Shown: positions 44,417 through 57,289, counted from the first letter of the stretch. The stretch: DNA of 64,000 bases from Thinopyrum elongatum (GCA_011799875.1 CM022302.1:183884942-183948941), one strand, 5' to 3'. Made by a program: numbers and translations. The notes: generated from the sequence alone by a model not told the origin.

Positions 44417-46172
44417 TGTTGGGAAACGTTGCATGAAAAAAAAATCTACACACACGCAAGACCTATCCATGGAGATGCATAGCAACGAGGGGGAGAGTGT
44501 GTATACGTACCCTCGTAGACCATAAGCGGAAGCATTTAGTAACGCGGTTGATGTAGTCGAACTTCTTCGCGATCCAACCGATCAAGTACCGAACGTACGG
44601 CACCTACGCGTTCAGCACACGTTCAGCTCGGTGACGTCCTCGCCTTCTTGATCCAGCAAGACGGCGAAGTAGTGGGTGAGTTCTGGCAGCACGACGGCGT
44701 GGTGACGATGATGGTGATGCTATCTCCGCAGGGCTTCACCTAAGCACTATGAAAATATGACCGAGGGACGAAACTGTGGAGAGGGGCGCCGCACACGGCT
44801 AAGAGATTGTCGTGGGCTATGTGTGGCGCCCCCTCCCACATATTTATAGGTGGGGGGAGAGGGGAGGCTGCCAGGAGGCGTCCCAAGTGGGGCTGAATCC
44901 CACTTGGGATCCTGCCCCAAGCCCCCCTTCCTTGTTTGTGTGCAGGAGGAAGGTAGGGGGAGGTGGCGCCACCCCTTTTCCTTTCTCTCATGAGGAGGGA
45001 AAGGCAGGAGGGGCCAACCCTCCCCCTTTCCTTCCCCTAGGGACGGTGGCCAGGGAGAGGGGCGCGCCAGCCCCCTTGTGGGCTGGTGTGTCTCTCCCCT
45101 TGGCCCATTAGGCCCATAGACCACCCGGGGGGGTGTCCGAAACCCCTTCCGGCGATCCGATGACTACCAGGTGCACTCCAAAACTCTTCCGGTGTCCAAA
45201 TAGTGTCATCCTATATATCAATCTTTACCTCCGGACCATTCAGGAGCTCCTCATCATGTCCATGATCTCATCCGGGACTCCAAACAACATTCGTTCACCA
45301 AATCATATAACTCATATAACACTATATCGTCAACGAACGTTAAGCGTGCGGACCCTACGGGTTCGAGAACTATGTAGACATGACCGAGACACCTCTCCGG
45401 TCAATAACCAATAGCGAAACCTGGATGCCCATATTGGTTCATACATATTCTACGAAGATCTTTATCGGTCGAACCTTATGACAACATACGTAATTCCCTT
45501 TGTCTGTCGGTATGTTACTTGCCCGAGATTCGATCGTCGGTATCTACATACCTAGTTCAATCTTGTTACCGGCAAGTCTCTTTACTCGTTCCGTAATACA
45601 TCATCTCGTAACTAACTCCTTAGTCACTTTGCTTGCAAGCTTCTTGTGATGTGTATTACCGAGAGGGCCCAGAGATACACGGAGTGACAAATCCTAATCT
45701 CGATCCATGTCAACTCAACAGACACCTTCGGAGATACCTGTAGAGCATCTTTATGATCACCCAGTTATGTTGTGACATTTGATAGCACACAAGGCATTCC
45801 TCCGGTATCCGGGAGTTGCATGATCTCATAGTCGAAGGAATATGTATTTGACATTAAAAAAGCAATAGCAATAAACTGAACGATCATATGCTAAGCTAAC
45901 GGATGGGTCTTGTCCATCACATCATTCTCGTAATGATGTGATCCCGTTATCAAGTGACAACACATGTCTATGGTTAGGAAATCTTAACCATCTTTTGATC
46001 AACGAGCTTGTCTAGTAGAGGCTCACTAGGGACACGGTATTTGTTTATGTATCCACACATGTATTTAAGTTTTCGGTCAATACAATTCGAGCATGAATAA
46101 TAAACCTTTATCATGATTAAGGAAATATAATAATAACCATTTTATTATTGCCTCTAGGGCATATTTCCATTA
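44417..46172 (-). repeat. 3' LTR of the copia element (1756 bp)
   Basis: The plus strand begins TGTTGGGAAACGTTGCATG. The other end reads CCATTA where the 5' LTR has CCATCA. TATAAATA on the minus strand is at 44848-44841. Confidence 0.92.
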
Positions 46173-46400
46173 GTATCCCACTTGCACTAGAGTCAATAAT
46201 CTAGTTCACATCGCCATGTGATTAACACCCATAGTTCACATCGCCATGTGACCAACACCCAATGAGTTTACTAGAGTCAATAATCTAGTTCACATCGCCA
46301 TGTGATTAACACCCAAAGAGTACTAAGGTGTGATCATGTTTTGCTTGTGAGAGAAGTTTAGTCAACGGGTCTGTTACATTCAGATCCGTATGTATTTTAC
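46173..46400 (-). repeat. Polypurine tract region and short tandem repeats next to the 3' LTR
   Basis: AAGTGGGA on the minus strand is the polypurine tract. The block GTTCACATCGCCATGTGA is repeated three times within 46205-46310, a pattern known next to LTRs of this group. Confidence 0.7.
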
Positions 46401-46429
46401 AAATTTCTATGTCTACAAAGCTCTACATG

Positions 46430-46545
46430 GAGCTACACTAGCTAATTGCTCCCACTTTCAATATGTATCCAGATTGAGACTCGGAGTCATCCAAATCGGC
46501 GTCAAATCTTGTATCAACGTAACCCTTTACGACGAACTCTTTATC
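46430..46545 (-). pseudogene. pol: RNase H remnant of the copia element
   Basis: Only the start (DTRFDADLDDSESQSGY) is left, followed after about 10 residues by unrelated or end sequence. Most of the domain of about 130 residues has been deleted. Confidence 0.65.
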
Positions 46546-47862
46546 GCCTCCATAACCGAGAAATATCTCCTTAGTCCTCTTAGGTAACTAAGGATAATTT
46601 TGACCGCTATCCAGTGATCTACTCCTGGATCACTATTGTACCCCCTTGCCAAACTCATGGCAAGGTACACAACAGGTTTGGTACATAGCATGGCATACTT
46701 TATAGAACCTATGGCTGAGGCATAGGGAATGACTTTCATTCTCTCTCTATCTTCTCCCATGGTCAGGTTTTGAGTCTTACTCAACTTTACACCTTGCAAC
46801 ACAGGCAAGAACCCTTTCTTTATCTGTTCTATTTTGAACTTCTTCAAAACTTTGCCAAGGTATGTGCTATGTGAAAGTCCTATTAAGCGCCTTGATCTAT
46901 CCCTATAGATCTTGATGCCCAATATATAAGCAGCTTCACCGAGGTCTTTCATTGAAAATTTCTTATTCAAGTATCCTTTTATGCTATCCAAAAATTCTAT
47001 ATCATTTCCAATCAACAGTATGTCATCCACATATAATATCAGAAATGCTACAAAGCTCCCACTCACTTCCTTGTAAATACAGGCTTCACCGTAAGTCTGT
47101 ATAAAACCATATACTTTGATCACCTTATCAAAGCGTATATTCCAACTCCGAGATGCTTGCACCAGTCCATAGATGGATCGCTGGAGCTTGCACACTTTGT
47201 TAGCATCTTTAGGATCGACAAAACCTTCTGGTTGCATCATATACAACTCTTCTTTAAGAAATCCATTAAGGAATACAGTTTTGACGTCCATTTGCCAGAT
47301 TTCATAATCATAAAATGCGGCAATTGCTAACATGATTCGGACAGACTTAAGCATCGCTACGGGTGAGAAAGTCTCATCGTAGTCAAGTCCTTGAACTTGT
47401 CAAAAACCTTTCACGACAAGTCGAGCTTTGTAGACAGTAACATTACCATCAGCATCAGTCTTCTTCTTGAAGATCCATTTATTTTCTATGGCTTGCCAAT
47501 CATCGGGCAAGTCCACCAAAGTCCACACTTTGTTCTCATACATGGATCCTATCTCAGATTTCATGGCCTCAAGCCATTTATCGGAATCTGGGCTCGCCAT
47601 AGCTTCTTCATAGTTCGTAGGTTCACCATGGGTCTAATAACATAACTTTCAGGACAGGATTACCGTACCACTCTGGTGCAGATCGTGCTCTGGTCGACCT
47701 AGGAAGTTCAGTAGTAACTTGATCTGAAGTTTCATGATCATTATCATTTGCTTCCTCTCTAGTTGGTGTAGGCATCACGGGAATGGTTTTCTGTGATGTG
47801 CTACTTCCCAATTCGAGTGAAGGTATAATTACCTCATCAAGTTCTACTTTCCTCCCACTCAC
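46527..47862 (-). pseudogene. pol: Reverse transcriptase of the copia element
   Basis: Frames 47862-47623, 47600-47400 and 47354-46527 together give the copia RT: WKAMKSEIGSMYENKVWTL-like start, MDVKTVFLNG, the catalytic YVDDILLIGND, and MCTKP-like end motifs. TGA and TAG stops separate the three parts. It is clearly a copia-type RT (RVT_2). Confidence 0.88.
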
Positions 47863-48081
47863 TTCTTTCGAGAGAAACTCCTTCTCTAGAAAGGATACAT
47901 TCTTTGCAACAAAGATCTTGCCTTCGGATCTGTGGTAGAAGGTGTACCCAATAGTTTCCTTAGGGTGTCCTATGAATACGCACTTCTTCGATTTAGGTTC
48001 GAGCTTATCAGGCTGAAGCCTTTTGACATAAGCGTCGCATCCCCAAACTTTAAGAAATGACAGCTTAGGTTTCTTGCCAAA

Positions 48082-49089
48082 TCACAGTTCATACGGTGTC
48101 GTCTCAACAGATTTAGACGGTGCCCTATTTAACGTGAATGCGGCTGTCTCTAATGCATAACCCCAAAATGATAGTGGTAAATCGGTAAGAGACATCATAG
48201 AATGCACCATATCTAATAAAGTACGGTTACAACATTCGGACACACCATTACGCTGTGGTGTTCCATGTGGCATGAGTTGTGAAACAATTCCACATTGTTT
48301 TAAATGAAGGCCAAACTCGTAACTCAAATATTCGCCTCCGCGATCAGATCGTAGATACTTTATTTTCTTGTTACGATGATTCTCCACTTCACTCTGAAAT
48401 TCTTTGAACTTTTCAAATGTTTCAGACTTGTGTTTCATCAAGTAGGTATACCCATACCTACTCAAATCATTTGTGAAGGTCAGAAAATAACGATACCCGC
48501 CGCGTGCTTCAACACTCATTGGACCGCATACATCGGTATGTATTATTTCCAATAAGTCATTAGCTCGCTCCATTGTTCCGGAGAACAGAGTTTTAGTCGT
48601 CATGCCCATGAGGCATGGTTCACAAGTATCAAATGATTCATAATCAAGTGACTCCAAAAGTCTATCCGCATGGAGTTTCTTCATGCGCTTTACACCAATA
48701 TGACCTAAACAGCAGTGCCACAAGTATGTTGCACTATCATTATCAACTTTGCATCTTTTGGCATCAATATTATGAATATGTGTATCACTACGATCGAGAT
48801 TCAACAAGAATAGACCATTCATCAAGGGTGCATGACCATAAAAGATATTACTCATATAAATAGAACAACCATTATTCTCTGACTTAAATGAATAACCGTC
48901 TCGCAATAAACAAGATCCAGATACAATGTCCATGCTCAACGCTGGCACCAAATAACAATTATTGAGGTCTAAAACTAATCCCGAAGGTAGATGTAGAGGT
49001 AGCGTGCCGACGACGATCACATCGACCTTGGAACTATTCCTAACGCACATCGTCACCTCGTCCTTGGCCAATCTTCGTTTATTCCGCAC
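48082..49089 (-). pseudogene. pol: Integrase of the copia element
   Basis: A 335-codon frame contains the pre-integrase HHCC region (LWHCCLGHIG, CEPCLMG) and the core with HTDVCGPM (first Asp), YLRSDRGGEY (second Asp) and GVSECCNRTL (Glu). It ends in a TGA at 48082 where relatives have Trp (YELWFGKKP-like), and the homology continues beyond, to about 47870. Confidence 0.88.
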
Positions 49090-49092
49090 CTC

Positions 49093-49800
49093 CTATTTCG
49101 AGTTACAAATATGAGCAACCGAACCAGTATCAAATACCCAAGCGCTACTACGAGCATTAGTAAGGTACACATCAATAACATGTATATCAAATATACCTTT
49201 GTTCACTTTGCCATCCTTCTTATCCGCCAAGTATTTGGGGCAGTTCCGCTTCCAATGACCATTCCCTTTGCAGTAGAAGAACTCAGTTTCAGGATTGGGT
49301 CCAGCTTTGGGCTTCTTCACGAGAGTGGCAACTTTCTTGCCATTCTTCTTGAAGTTCCCTTTCTTTCCCTTGCCCTTTTTCTTGAAACTAGTGGTCTTGT
49401 TAACCATCAACACTTGATGCTCCCTCTTGATTTCTACCTCCGCGGCCTTAAGCATTGCGAAGAGCTCAGGAATCATTTTATTCATCCCTTGCATATTATA
49501 GTTCATCACGAAGCCTTTGTAGCTTGGTGGCAGTGATTGAAGAACTCTGTCAATAACACTATCAACTGGAAGATCAACTCCCAGCTGAGTCAAGTGATTA
49601 TGATACCCAGACATTTTGAGTATGTGTTCACTGACAGAACTATTCTCCTCCATCTTGCAGCTATAGAACTTGTTGGAGACTTCATATCTCTCAACCCGGG
49701 CATTTGCTTGAAATATTAACTTAAACTCTTGGAACATCTCATATGCTCCATGACGTTCAAAACGTCTTTGAAGTCCTGGTTCTAAGCCGTAATTTATCAA
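49093..49800 (-). pseudogene. gag-pro: Gag and protease of the copia element
   Basis: The frame begins within Gag (GLEPGLQRRFERHGAYEMFQ), has a Lys-rich stretch, a zinc knuckle FFYCKGNGHWKRNC in which the first Cys is Phe, and the protease site WVFDTGSVAHIC. It stops at a TAG at 49090. The N-terminal part of Gag expected upstream is not recognisable. Confidence 0.85.
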
Positions 49801-50886
49801 GTTTGAAGAACTGTCCGATCATCACGTGAGATGGGGTAGTCATCAATGGTGAACATCTATATGTTGATCATATCTACTATATGACTCAAGTTTGACCTTT
49901 CGGTCTCCAGTGTTCCGAGACCATGTCTGTACATGCTAGGCTCGTCAAGTTTAACCCAAGTATTCTGCATGTGCAAAACTGTCTTACACCCGTTGTATGT
50001 GAACGTAGAGTCTATCACACCTGATCATCACGAGGTGCTTCGAAACGACGAACTTTGGCAACGGTGCATACTCAGGGAGAACACTTTTATCTTGAAATTT
50101 AGTGAAGGGATCATGTTATAATGCTACCGCCGTTCTAAGCAAAATAAGATGCATAAAGGATAAACATCACATGCAATCAAAATATGTGACATGATATGGC
50201 CATCATCATCTTGTGCTTTTGATCTCCATCTCCAAAGCATCGTCATGATCTCCATCGTCACCGTCTTGACACCTTGATCTCCATCATTGCTTCGGGGTCA
50301 TCTCGCCAACTATTGCTTCTACAACTATTGCTAATGCATAGCGATAAAGTAAAGCAATTACATGGTGATTGCATTTCATACAATAATTAAGAGACAACCC
50401 TAAGGCTCCTGCCGGTTGTCGATATTACAAAACATGATCATCTCATACAACAACGCATATCACATCACGTCTTGACCATATCACATCACAACATGCCCTA
50501 CAAAAACAAGTTAGACGTCCTCTACTTTGTTGTTGCAAGTTTTACGTGGCTGCTACGGGCTTCTAGCAAGAACCATTATTAACTACGCAAAAACCACAAC
50601 AGTGATTTATCAAGTTTGCTGTTTTAACCTTCTTCAAGGACCGGCCATAGTCAAATTCGATTCAACAAAAGTAGGAGAAATAGACACCCGCCAGCCACCT
50701 TTATGCAAAACAAGTTGCATGTCAGTCGGTGGAACCGGTCTCATGTGCGTGGACATGTAAGGTTGGTCTGGGCCGCTTCATCCCACAATACCGCCGAATC
50801 AAAATAAGACGTTGATGGTAAGCAGTATGACTATCACCGCCCACAACTCTTTGTGTTCTACTCTTGCATATCATCTACGCATAGAC
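49801..50886 (-). other. Untranslated leader of the copia element
   Basis: Sequence between the 5' LTR/primer site and the recognisable gag. No conserved frame seen. Confidence 0.6.
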
Positions 50887-50902
50887 CTGGCTCATGATGC
50901 CA
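50887..50902 (-). other. Primer binding site of the copia element (initiator tRNA-Met type)
   Basis: The minus strand reads TGGCATCATGAGCCAG one base after the LTR, close to the usual TGGTATCAGAGCC. Confidence 0.75.
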
Positions 50903-50903
50903 C

Positions 50904-52678
50904 TGTTGGGAAACGTTGCATGAAAACAAAAAAACTTCTACGCACACGCAAGATCTATCCATGGAGATGCATAGCAACGAGGGGGAGAGTGTGTCTACGT
51001 ACCATCATAGACCGTAAGCGGAAGTGTTTAGTAACGCGGTTGATGTAGTCGAACTTCTTCGCGATCCAACCGATCAAGTACCAAACGTACGGCACCTCCG
51101 CGTTCAGCACACGCTCGGCTCGGTGACGTCCTCGCCTTCTTGATCCAGCAAGACAGCGAAGTAGTGGATGAGTTCCAGCTGCATGATGGCGTGGTGACGG
51201 TGATGGTGATGCTATCTCCGCAGGGCTTTGCCTAAGCACTACGAAAATATGACCAAGGGACGAAACTGTGGAGAGGGGCGCCGCACACGGCTAAGAGATT
51301 GTCGTGGGCTATGTGTGGTGCCCCCTCCCACATATATATAGGTGGGGGGAGAGGGGAGGCTGCCAGGAGGTGCCCCAAGTGGGGCCAAATCCCACTTGGG
51401 TTCCTACCTCAAGCCACACCCCCGTTCCTTGTTTGTGTGCGGGAGGAAGGCAGGGGGAGGTGGCGCCCCCCCTTTCCTTTCTCTCGTGAGGAGGGAAAGG
51501 CAGGAGGGGCCAACCCTCCCCCTTTCCTTCCCCTAGTGCCGGTGGCCAGGGAGAGGGGTGCGTCAGCCCCCTTGTGGGCTGGTGTGTCTCTCCCCTTGGC
51601 CCATTAGGCCCATAGACCTCCGGGGGGGTGTCCGGAACCCCTTCCGGCGATCCGATGACTACCCGGTGCACTCCGAAACTCTTCCGGTGTCCAAATAGTA
51701 TCGTCCTATATATCAATCTTTACCTCCTTACCATTTTGGAGCTCCTCGTCGTGTCCGTGATCTCATCCGGGACTCCGAACAACTTTCGGTCACCAAATCA
51801 TATAACTCATATAACACTATATCGTCAATGAACGTTAAGCGTGCGGACCCTACGGGTTCGAGAACTATGTAGACATGACCGAGACACCTCTCCGGTCAAT
51901 AACTAATAGCGGAACCTAGATGCCCATATTAGTTCCTACATATTCTACGAAGATCTTTATCGGTCGAACCTTATGACAACATACGTAATTCCCTTTGTGT
52001 GTCGGCATCTTACTTGCCCGAGATTCGATCGTCGGTATCTACATACCTAGTTCAATCTCGTTACCGGCAATTCTCTTTACTCGTTCTGTAATACATCATC
52101 TCGTAACTAACTCCTTAGTCACTTTGCTTGCAAGCTTCTTGTGATGTGTATTACCGAGAGGGCCCAGAGATACCTCTCCGATACACCGAGTGACAAATCC
52201 TAATCTCGATCCATGCCAACTCAACGGACACCTTCGGAGATACTTGTAGAGAATCTTTATGATCACCCAGTTACGTTGTGATGTTTGATAGCACACAAGG
52301 CATTCCTACGGTATCCGGGAGTTGCATGATCTCATAGTCGAAGGAATATGTATTTAACATTAAGAAAGCAATAGCAATAAACTGAACGATCATATGCTAA
52401 GCCAACGGATGGGTCTTGTCCATCACATCATTCTCCTAATGATGTGATCCCGCTATAAAGTGACAACACATGTCTATGGTTAGGAAACCTTAACCATCTT
52501 TCGATCAATGAGCTAGTCTAGTAGAGGCTCACTAGGGACACGGTATTTGTTTATGTATCCACACATGTATTTAAGTTTCCGGTCAATACAATTCTAGCAT
52601 GAATAATAAACTTTTATCATGATTAAGGAAATATAATAATAACCATTTTATTATTGCCTCTAGAGCATATTTCCATCA
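50904..52678 (-). repeat. 5' LTR of the copia element (1775 bp)
   Basis: Colinear with 44417-46172. On the minus strand it starts TGATGGAAATATGCTCTAGAGG and ends CATGCAACGTTTCCCAACA. Confidence 0.92.
51332..51342 (-). promoter_or_regulatory. TATA box in the copia 5' LTR
   Basis: The minus strand reads CCTATATATATG; the 3' LTR has CTATAAATATG at the same place. Confidence 0.6.
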
Positions 52679-52684
52679 ACAGCA

Positions 52685-53184
52685 CCACTGCCAAGCCCTG
52701 CCCCGGGCCACCAAGAGAAGAGGAGGCCTTGCCTCCGCCGTCCGCGCGCGATTTTTGCCCAACCGCATCCTCAGGCGGCAGCGAGGGGGTTGGATGGAGA
52801 GAGGAAACGCCGACAACGGCGGTTTTGCTGTCCGCCCATGTCGCCCTTGGGAGGAGCGACGCGGGGGCGATTTTGATGCTTGCGCATGACATTGTTGCTC
52901 CAGTACAAGACTTTGGCTGCTGCTGCAGCATACGGTTGTTGATCATATGTGTGATGATTTTGCAAAATTCAATAACATTTATAGTTGAAGTTTTGTTCAA
53001 TATATATGCAATTGTGAAGAACAAATTTGTGTGACTGGTTTCTTTACGTCATCTGTTGGAGCGGCGCCGCATGGCTTGGAGTTGAGCATTTTTTGGTGAT
53101 GTAAAAAACACTTTTTGATAATGTAAATTTTAATCAAACACTTTTACATTTCTAGTTATACATCATCTATTGGAAAGACTCTTA
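52685..53184 (-). repeat. Unassigned old repeat, segment 3
   Basis: GC-rich to 52870, then AT-rich. The GC-rich part joins smoothly to 20598 across element A once one copy of CAGCA is removed. The end (CATCATCTATTGGAAAGACTC, 53161-53181) looks like a decayed Harbinger-type terminus. Confidence 0.4.
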
Positions 53185-53409
53185 GAGCATCTCCAATAGA
53201 TGTAAAAATAACTAACTTTTGCATCTTCGAGGCCCCAAATCCCGTATATGCAAAAAAAAAATACATCTGCGCCTCCCGGAGATGTAAATTACAACACCTC
53301 AAGATGCAAATATACATCTTCACCTATAGGAGATGTAAAAACTGGCAGCCGCGCGCCAACCGCACAATCGCTTTCATTTCGCTTTCGCCTGCCCGCCTTC
53401 ACCGCCAAT

Positions 53410-53860
53410 GATTTCTGCCCGGAAACACCGCCGCCGTCGCCCGTCCGTCCATCTCCGACCCCGCGAACCATCCCCGCCGCCAGCCGCGCCGCCCTAGCTG
53501 CCGATGACCCGCCGATTTGAGTCCGCCCCACCAACAACCGCTCGCCTTCGACGGCGGCGATTTGTGCTCGGAAATGCCACCGTCACCGCCCGCCCGTCCA
53601 TCTCCGATCCCGTCGCCCATCCCCGCCGCCAGCCACGCCACCCTAGCTGCCGACGACCTGTCGATTTGAGTCAGCCCCGCCGACGACCGCCTGCCTCCGG
53701 CGGCGGCGATTTGTGCCCAGAAATGCCATCGCCGCCGCCCGTCCATCCATCCCCGACCCCGTCATGACCCCCGGCCTATCCCCCCACTAGCCGCGCTGCC
53801 CTAGTCGTCAAGGACCTGCCGATTTTAGTCCACACCGCCAATGACCGCGCGGCCGATTCG
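53410..53860. repeat. Tandem repeat of about 149 bp, three copies
   Basis: Units start at 53410, 53559 and 53708 with GATTT(C/G)TGCCCGG-like sequence and share CCGTCCATC and CCGCCGCCAGCC. GC-rich. Confidence 0.8.
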
Positions 53861-54195
53861 GAGGTTCGTCGGAGCTTCGGCGGCCATAATGGCTGTAGCA
53901 ATTCAAGGACGCCTTCCCTGGTAGCCGTTGCCCGCCGTCGAAGCTAATAGGGCAGCCGCATGACCACCACAACCCACCGAGCTGGCGGTTTCTCGGTCGT
54001 TGCCGCCGTCCTTGCGTCGCCGCGAGCGGAGTCCTCAAGCAACCACGCGGCCGTCCAGAGGGTATTGAAGCAGCCACCGCCCACCCCAGATGGGCTTTGA
54101 GCTGCCCATGAACGCTCCAACTCACCGCCGGCCGGTTTCTTCCACCTCACACGCAACCATGTTCAACAAAATTATTTGTTGGAGTAGGAGGTTTA

Positions 54196-55048
54196 GAGCA
54201 ACTCCAACCAGGCGACCCATTTCGTCCGCCCATGTACGTTTGGGTCGCTGCGGACAAAAACGTTGGCCCATCACGCTGACCCATTCCCAAAACCCATCTT
54301 CTTCACGTCCGCACGGACCCATTTCCGGCCCAAATTTGGGCCTGAAATGCATCGGGCCGGAAGCGTCGAGCCGAGCATCCCCCCGGTGTCCGCCGCGTCC
54401 CCACATGTCGGCCGACCAAAAACCATAAGCGGTCATAATTAACGCGGCCACCTACCATGGGCCCGCCTGGCAGTGTGTGGAAGGGTCGCATGCTCATCCT
54501 TTTTAATGGACGCTGTGGCGGGGCCGGCCTCATCCACTCCCCGTCCACATCTGGCCACCTTTGCTCCCTCGCCGGCGACCACATCTACGCCGCGAGGAGG
54601 AGGCGCTGCGGCTTGAGGAGGAGGAGGAGGAGGAGAAGCGTGCCTGCCTCGCCGCTATGCTGCCGCCGGAGGAGGCTGCCCTGGCGGCCTATCAAGCCGC
54701 GTTTGGTTGGGCTGGGCCGCCTCCCGTCTTCATCGATCTCATCGGCGGCGACGACGACGGCAAGGGCAAGGCGGTCTACTAGTGCAGCGTGCGGGCGTTT
54801 ATTAGAGTTTTTTTAATGTTTAGTTATGTTTAAGTGGACTTTGGCCGATGTTTGACCGGACATTTATATATAATTATGCTTGATTAAGTCTGTTTCGGCC
54901 ATGTCGGAAAAAATGGGCATGCCTCCCGTTGGGCGCACCAGCTGACCCAAATTAAAAAGCGGACACGCACGTCCGTCTGGCTGGCCCAAACAGACAAAAA
55001 AAGCGGACAAAGCGCGCGTCCGTTTGGGTCGGCGCATTGGAGTTGCTC
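54196..55048. mobile_element. Harbinger-type MITE (853 bp)
   Basis: Terminal repeats GAGCAACTCCAACCAGGCG and (inverted) GAGCAACTCCAATGCGCCG are flanked by TTA (54193-54195 and 55049-55051). Terminal and subterminal GGGTCGGCGC and CCAAACGGAC repeats match the element at 55143-61173, so it is probably a deletion derivative of that family. Open frames within (54457-54816) show no domain. Confidence 0.8.
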
Positions 55049-55468
55049 TTACATCACCAAAAATACATCATCTATTGATGTTGCAATTTTACATCTGCAA
55101 TATACATCATCTGTTGGAGTTACCTCCTTTTTAAAGATGTAAGAGCAACTCCAACGCGCCGACCCAAACGGATGGCGATTTTGTTCGCCTTTTGTCCGTT
55201 CGGGTCGACCGCCCGCTCGGCGTCCACCCTGTTTATCATTTGGGTCGGCAGTGTGTCCAATGCGCCGACCCACATTTGCCGGCGTGGCCGGCTGGCCGCC
55301 GTTTTTTCAATAAATATGCACACATTTTGCATAGTTTCACAAGCAAACAAAAATAGCATAGTTTCACAACCAAATAAAGCATAGTTTCACAACCAAATAA
55401 ATTTAGCATAGTTTTACAAGCCAAATAAAAATTAAATTTTCTCAAATACATGTTAAAAAAATATGCAT

Positions 55469-56399
55469 CTATTGGTTGCCAAAATGAGCCCACATATGCT
55501 CAACCAAATCATTTTGTAGCTGCATGTGAGTTTCCCAATCACGCATTTCATGATGAAATTGGGTGAACGGTGCAAACGTTGCTGCTCCTCCATGCTCAGG
55601 CACAACATTCTCACCCTGAAGCTGAAACCCTTGATCGTAGATATGTTCCGGACGCTCATCCTCTACGATCATATTGTGCATGATCACACAAGCAGTCATC
55701 ACCTCCCACAACTTCTTGGTGCTCCAAGTCCTAGCACGATACCGAATGATGCCTCATCGAGATTGCAGAACACCAAAGGCACGCTCGGCATCCTTCCTAG
55801 CACTCTCTTGCTCTTGGGCAAATCTTTTCCTCTTCTCTCCGACAGGGTTGGGGATTGTCTTCACAATAGTGGTCCACTAAGGATAGATACCATCACCTAG
55901 GTAGTATCCTTTGTCGTAGTTGTGGCTGTTGATGGTAACATTCACCGGCGGGCTGCTGCCTTCGGCAAGCCTTGCAAACACCGGCGAGCGTTGAAGCACA
56001 TTGATATCATTGTGCGATCTGGCCATGCTGAAGAAAGAGTGCCAGATCCAAAGATCTTGTGAGGCCACGGCCTCAAGTATGATAGTGCAAGCTCTGACAT
56101 GGCCCTTATACTGCCCTTGCCAAGCAGAAGGGCAGTTCTTCCACTCCCAGTGCATGCAGTCTATGCTGCCAAGCATCCCTGGGAAGCCCCTGCTGGCATT
56201 CATCGCCAACAAGCGGGCTGTATCTTGAGCAGTCGGCTCTCTCAAGTACTCAGGGCCAAACACAACAATCACAGCCCTGCAAAACTTATACATGGAGTCT
56301 AGGCATGTAGACTCGCTCATACGGACGTACTCATCAATGAGATCACCGGGCACTCCGTATGCAAGCATACAGATGGCTGCAGTGCATTTCTGATAAGAT
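55469..56399 (-). pseudogene. Harbinger transposase, C-terminal three quarters
   Basis: Continues the frame from 60208 after the CACTA element. DDE_Tnp_4-type features are visible: [14 protein letters not shown] (first Asp), [12 protein letters not shown] (second Asp) and DAERAFGVLQ (Glu). Two in-frame stops, at 55879-55877 (after DGIYP) and at 55756-55754 (after LQSR, where relatives have Trp), break it. The natural stop is at 55471-55469. With the other part the frame is about 430 codons, a normal length for HARBI1-like plant transposases. It would cut and paste elements with GAGCAACTCC ends. Confidence 0.88.
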
Positions 56400-56418
56400 G
56401 AGCACTACTGGAATCAGC

Positions 56419-56947
56419 TTCTTTGCCGTCCGCCATGGCGGACGGCAAAGGCATGGATCACAGACGGCAAACATCTTTGCCGTCCGCCAACAGACGGCAA
56501 ACTTTCTGGCTGAACACGTGCCAGCAAAGGCCTTCTTTGCCGTCCGCTTCTTGGAAACGGACGGCAAAGGATTGTGCCGTCTGCCATCCGAGGCTAGCAG
56601 ACGGCAAAGACAACGGACGTCAGTGCGGTGGCGTGAGAGCCGTTAGGGGGTTAACGACGCTCTTTGCCGTCTGCCAGCGGACGGCAAAGAGTCAAAGCTC
56701 TTTGCCGTCCGCTGACAGACGGCAAACAGCTCAGCTAGGCAGTACTGGGAAGCTGCCATGTGGCCAGCTATGCCGTCCGCTGGCAGACGGCAAAGTGATT
56801 TGAATCTTTGCCGTCCGCTGGCAGACGGCAAAGTGACCAAATAGGCAGCCAGTGTTCCCAGGTTTCACAGGTAGCTGCCACGTGTCCTCTTTGCTATCTG
56901 CTAGCGGACGGCAAAGCTCTTTGCCGTCCGCTAGCAGACGGCAAAGA
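56419..56947. repeat. Subterminal inverted repeats of the CACTA element, left
   Basis: Nine GCCGTC and eleven GACGGC cores in about 530 bases, many as facing pairs such as TTTGCCGTCCGC...GCAGACGGCAAAG that can fold into hairpins. Confidence 0.9.
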
Positions 56948-57289
56948 GGCTATGTATCCCCTGTTTTTATTTGAATCCATTTAATTTGACAGGGTTTCAA
57001 ACACAGATATACATATATTTTTTTTTTCACAGGCACACACAGATATACATATATGATGTATCCAACACACATATATACATATACATATCTATCTCCATCC
57101 ATGACAACATACATATATACATAAGAAACATAGTTCCATCCATATATACATATTACATATCACAATGTTCATCCAACACATTGTTCCATGCATCCATATA
57201 ACAAGTTCCACATTTTTCATTGATACAAACGAAAAAAAGATAAGGGAAACAAGCACTCCATGCATCCATGCAAGCTTCCATATAGTGAA

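Larger units (their letters stand above)
44417..52678 (-). mobile_element. BARE1/WIS/Angela-type Ty1/copia retrotransposon (minus strand)
   Basis: LTRs at 44417-46172 (3') and 50904-52678 (5') are flanked by ACAGC (44412-44416 and 52679-52683). The LTR end CATGCAACGTTTCCCAACA (minus strand) and start GGAAATATGC(C/T)CTAGAGG are hallmarks of the BARE1/Angela group. The order gag, protease, integrase, RT on the minus strand is that of Ty1/copia. Stops and deletions make it non-functional. It sits four bases beyond the LTR of element A, inside A's target-site duplication. Confidence 0.95.

Noticed and set aside
55052..55142. Additional small Harbinger-type elements around 53040-53181 and 55052-55142
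   Set aside because: CATCATCTATTGG-like termini are present but partner ends and duplications could not be matched, so no element is called.
56419..56947. CRISPR-like array because of regular short repeats
   Set aside because: Repeats are palindromic, irregularly spaced and lie in CACTA subterminal DNA of a plant genome.
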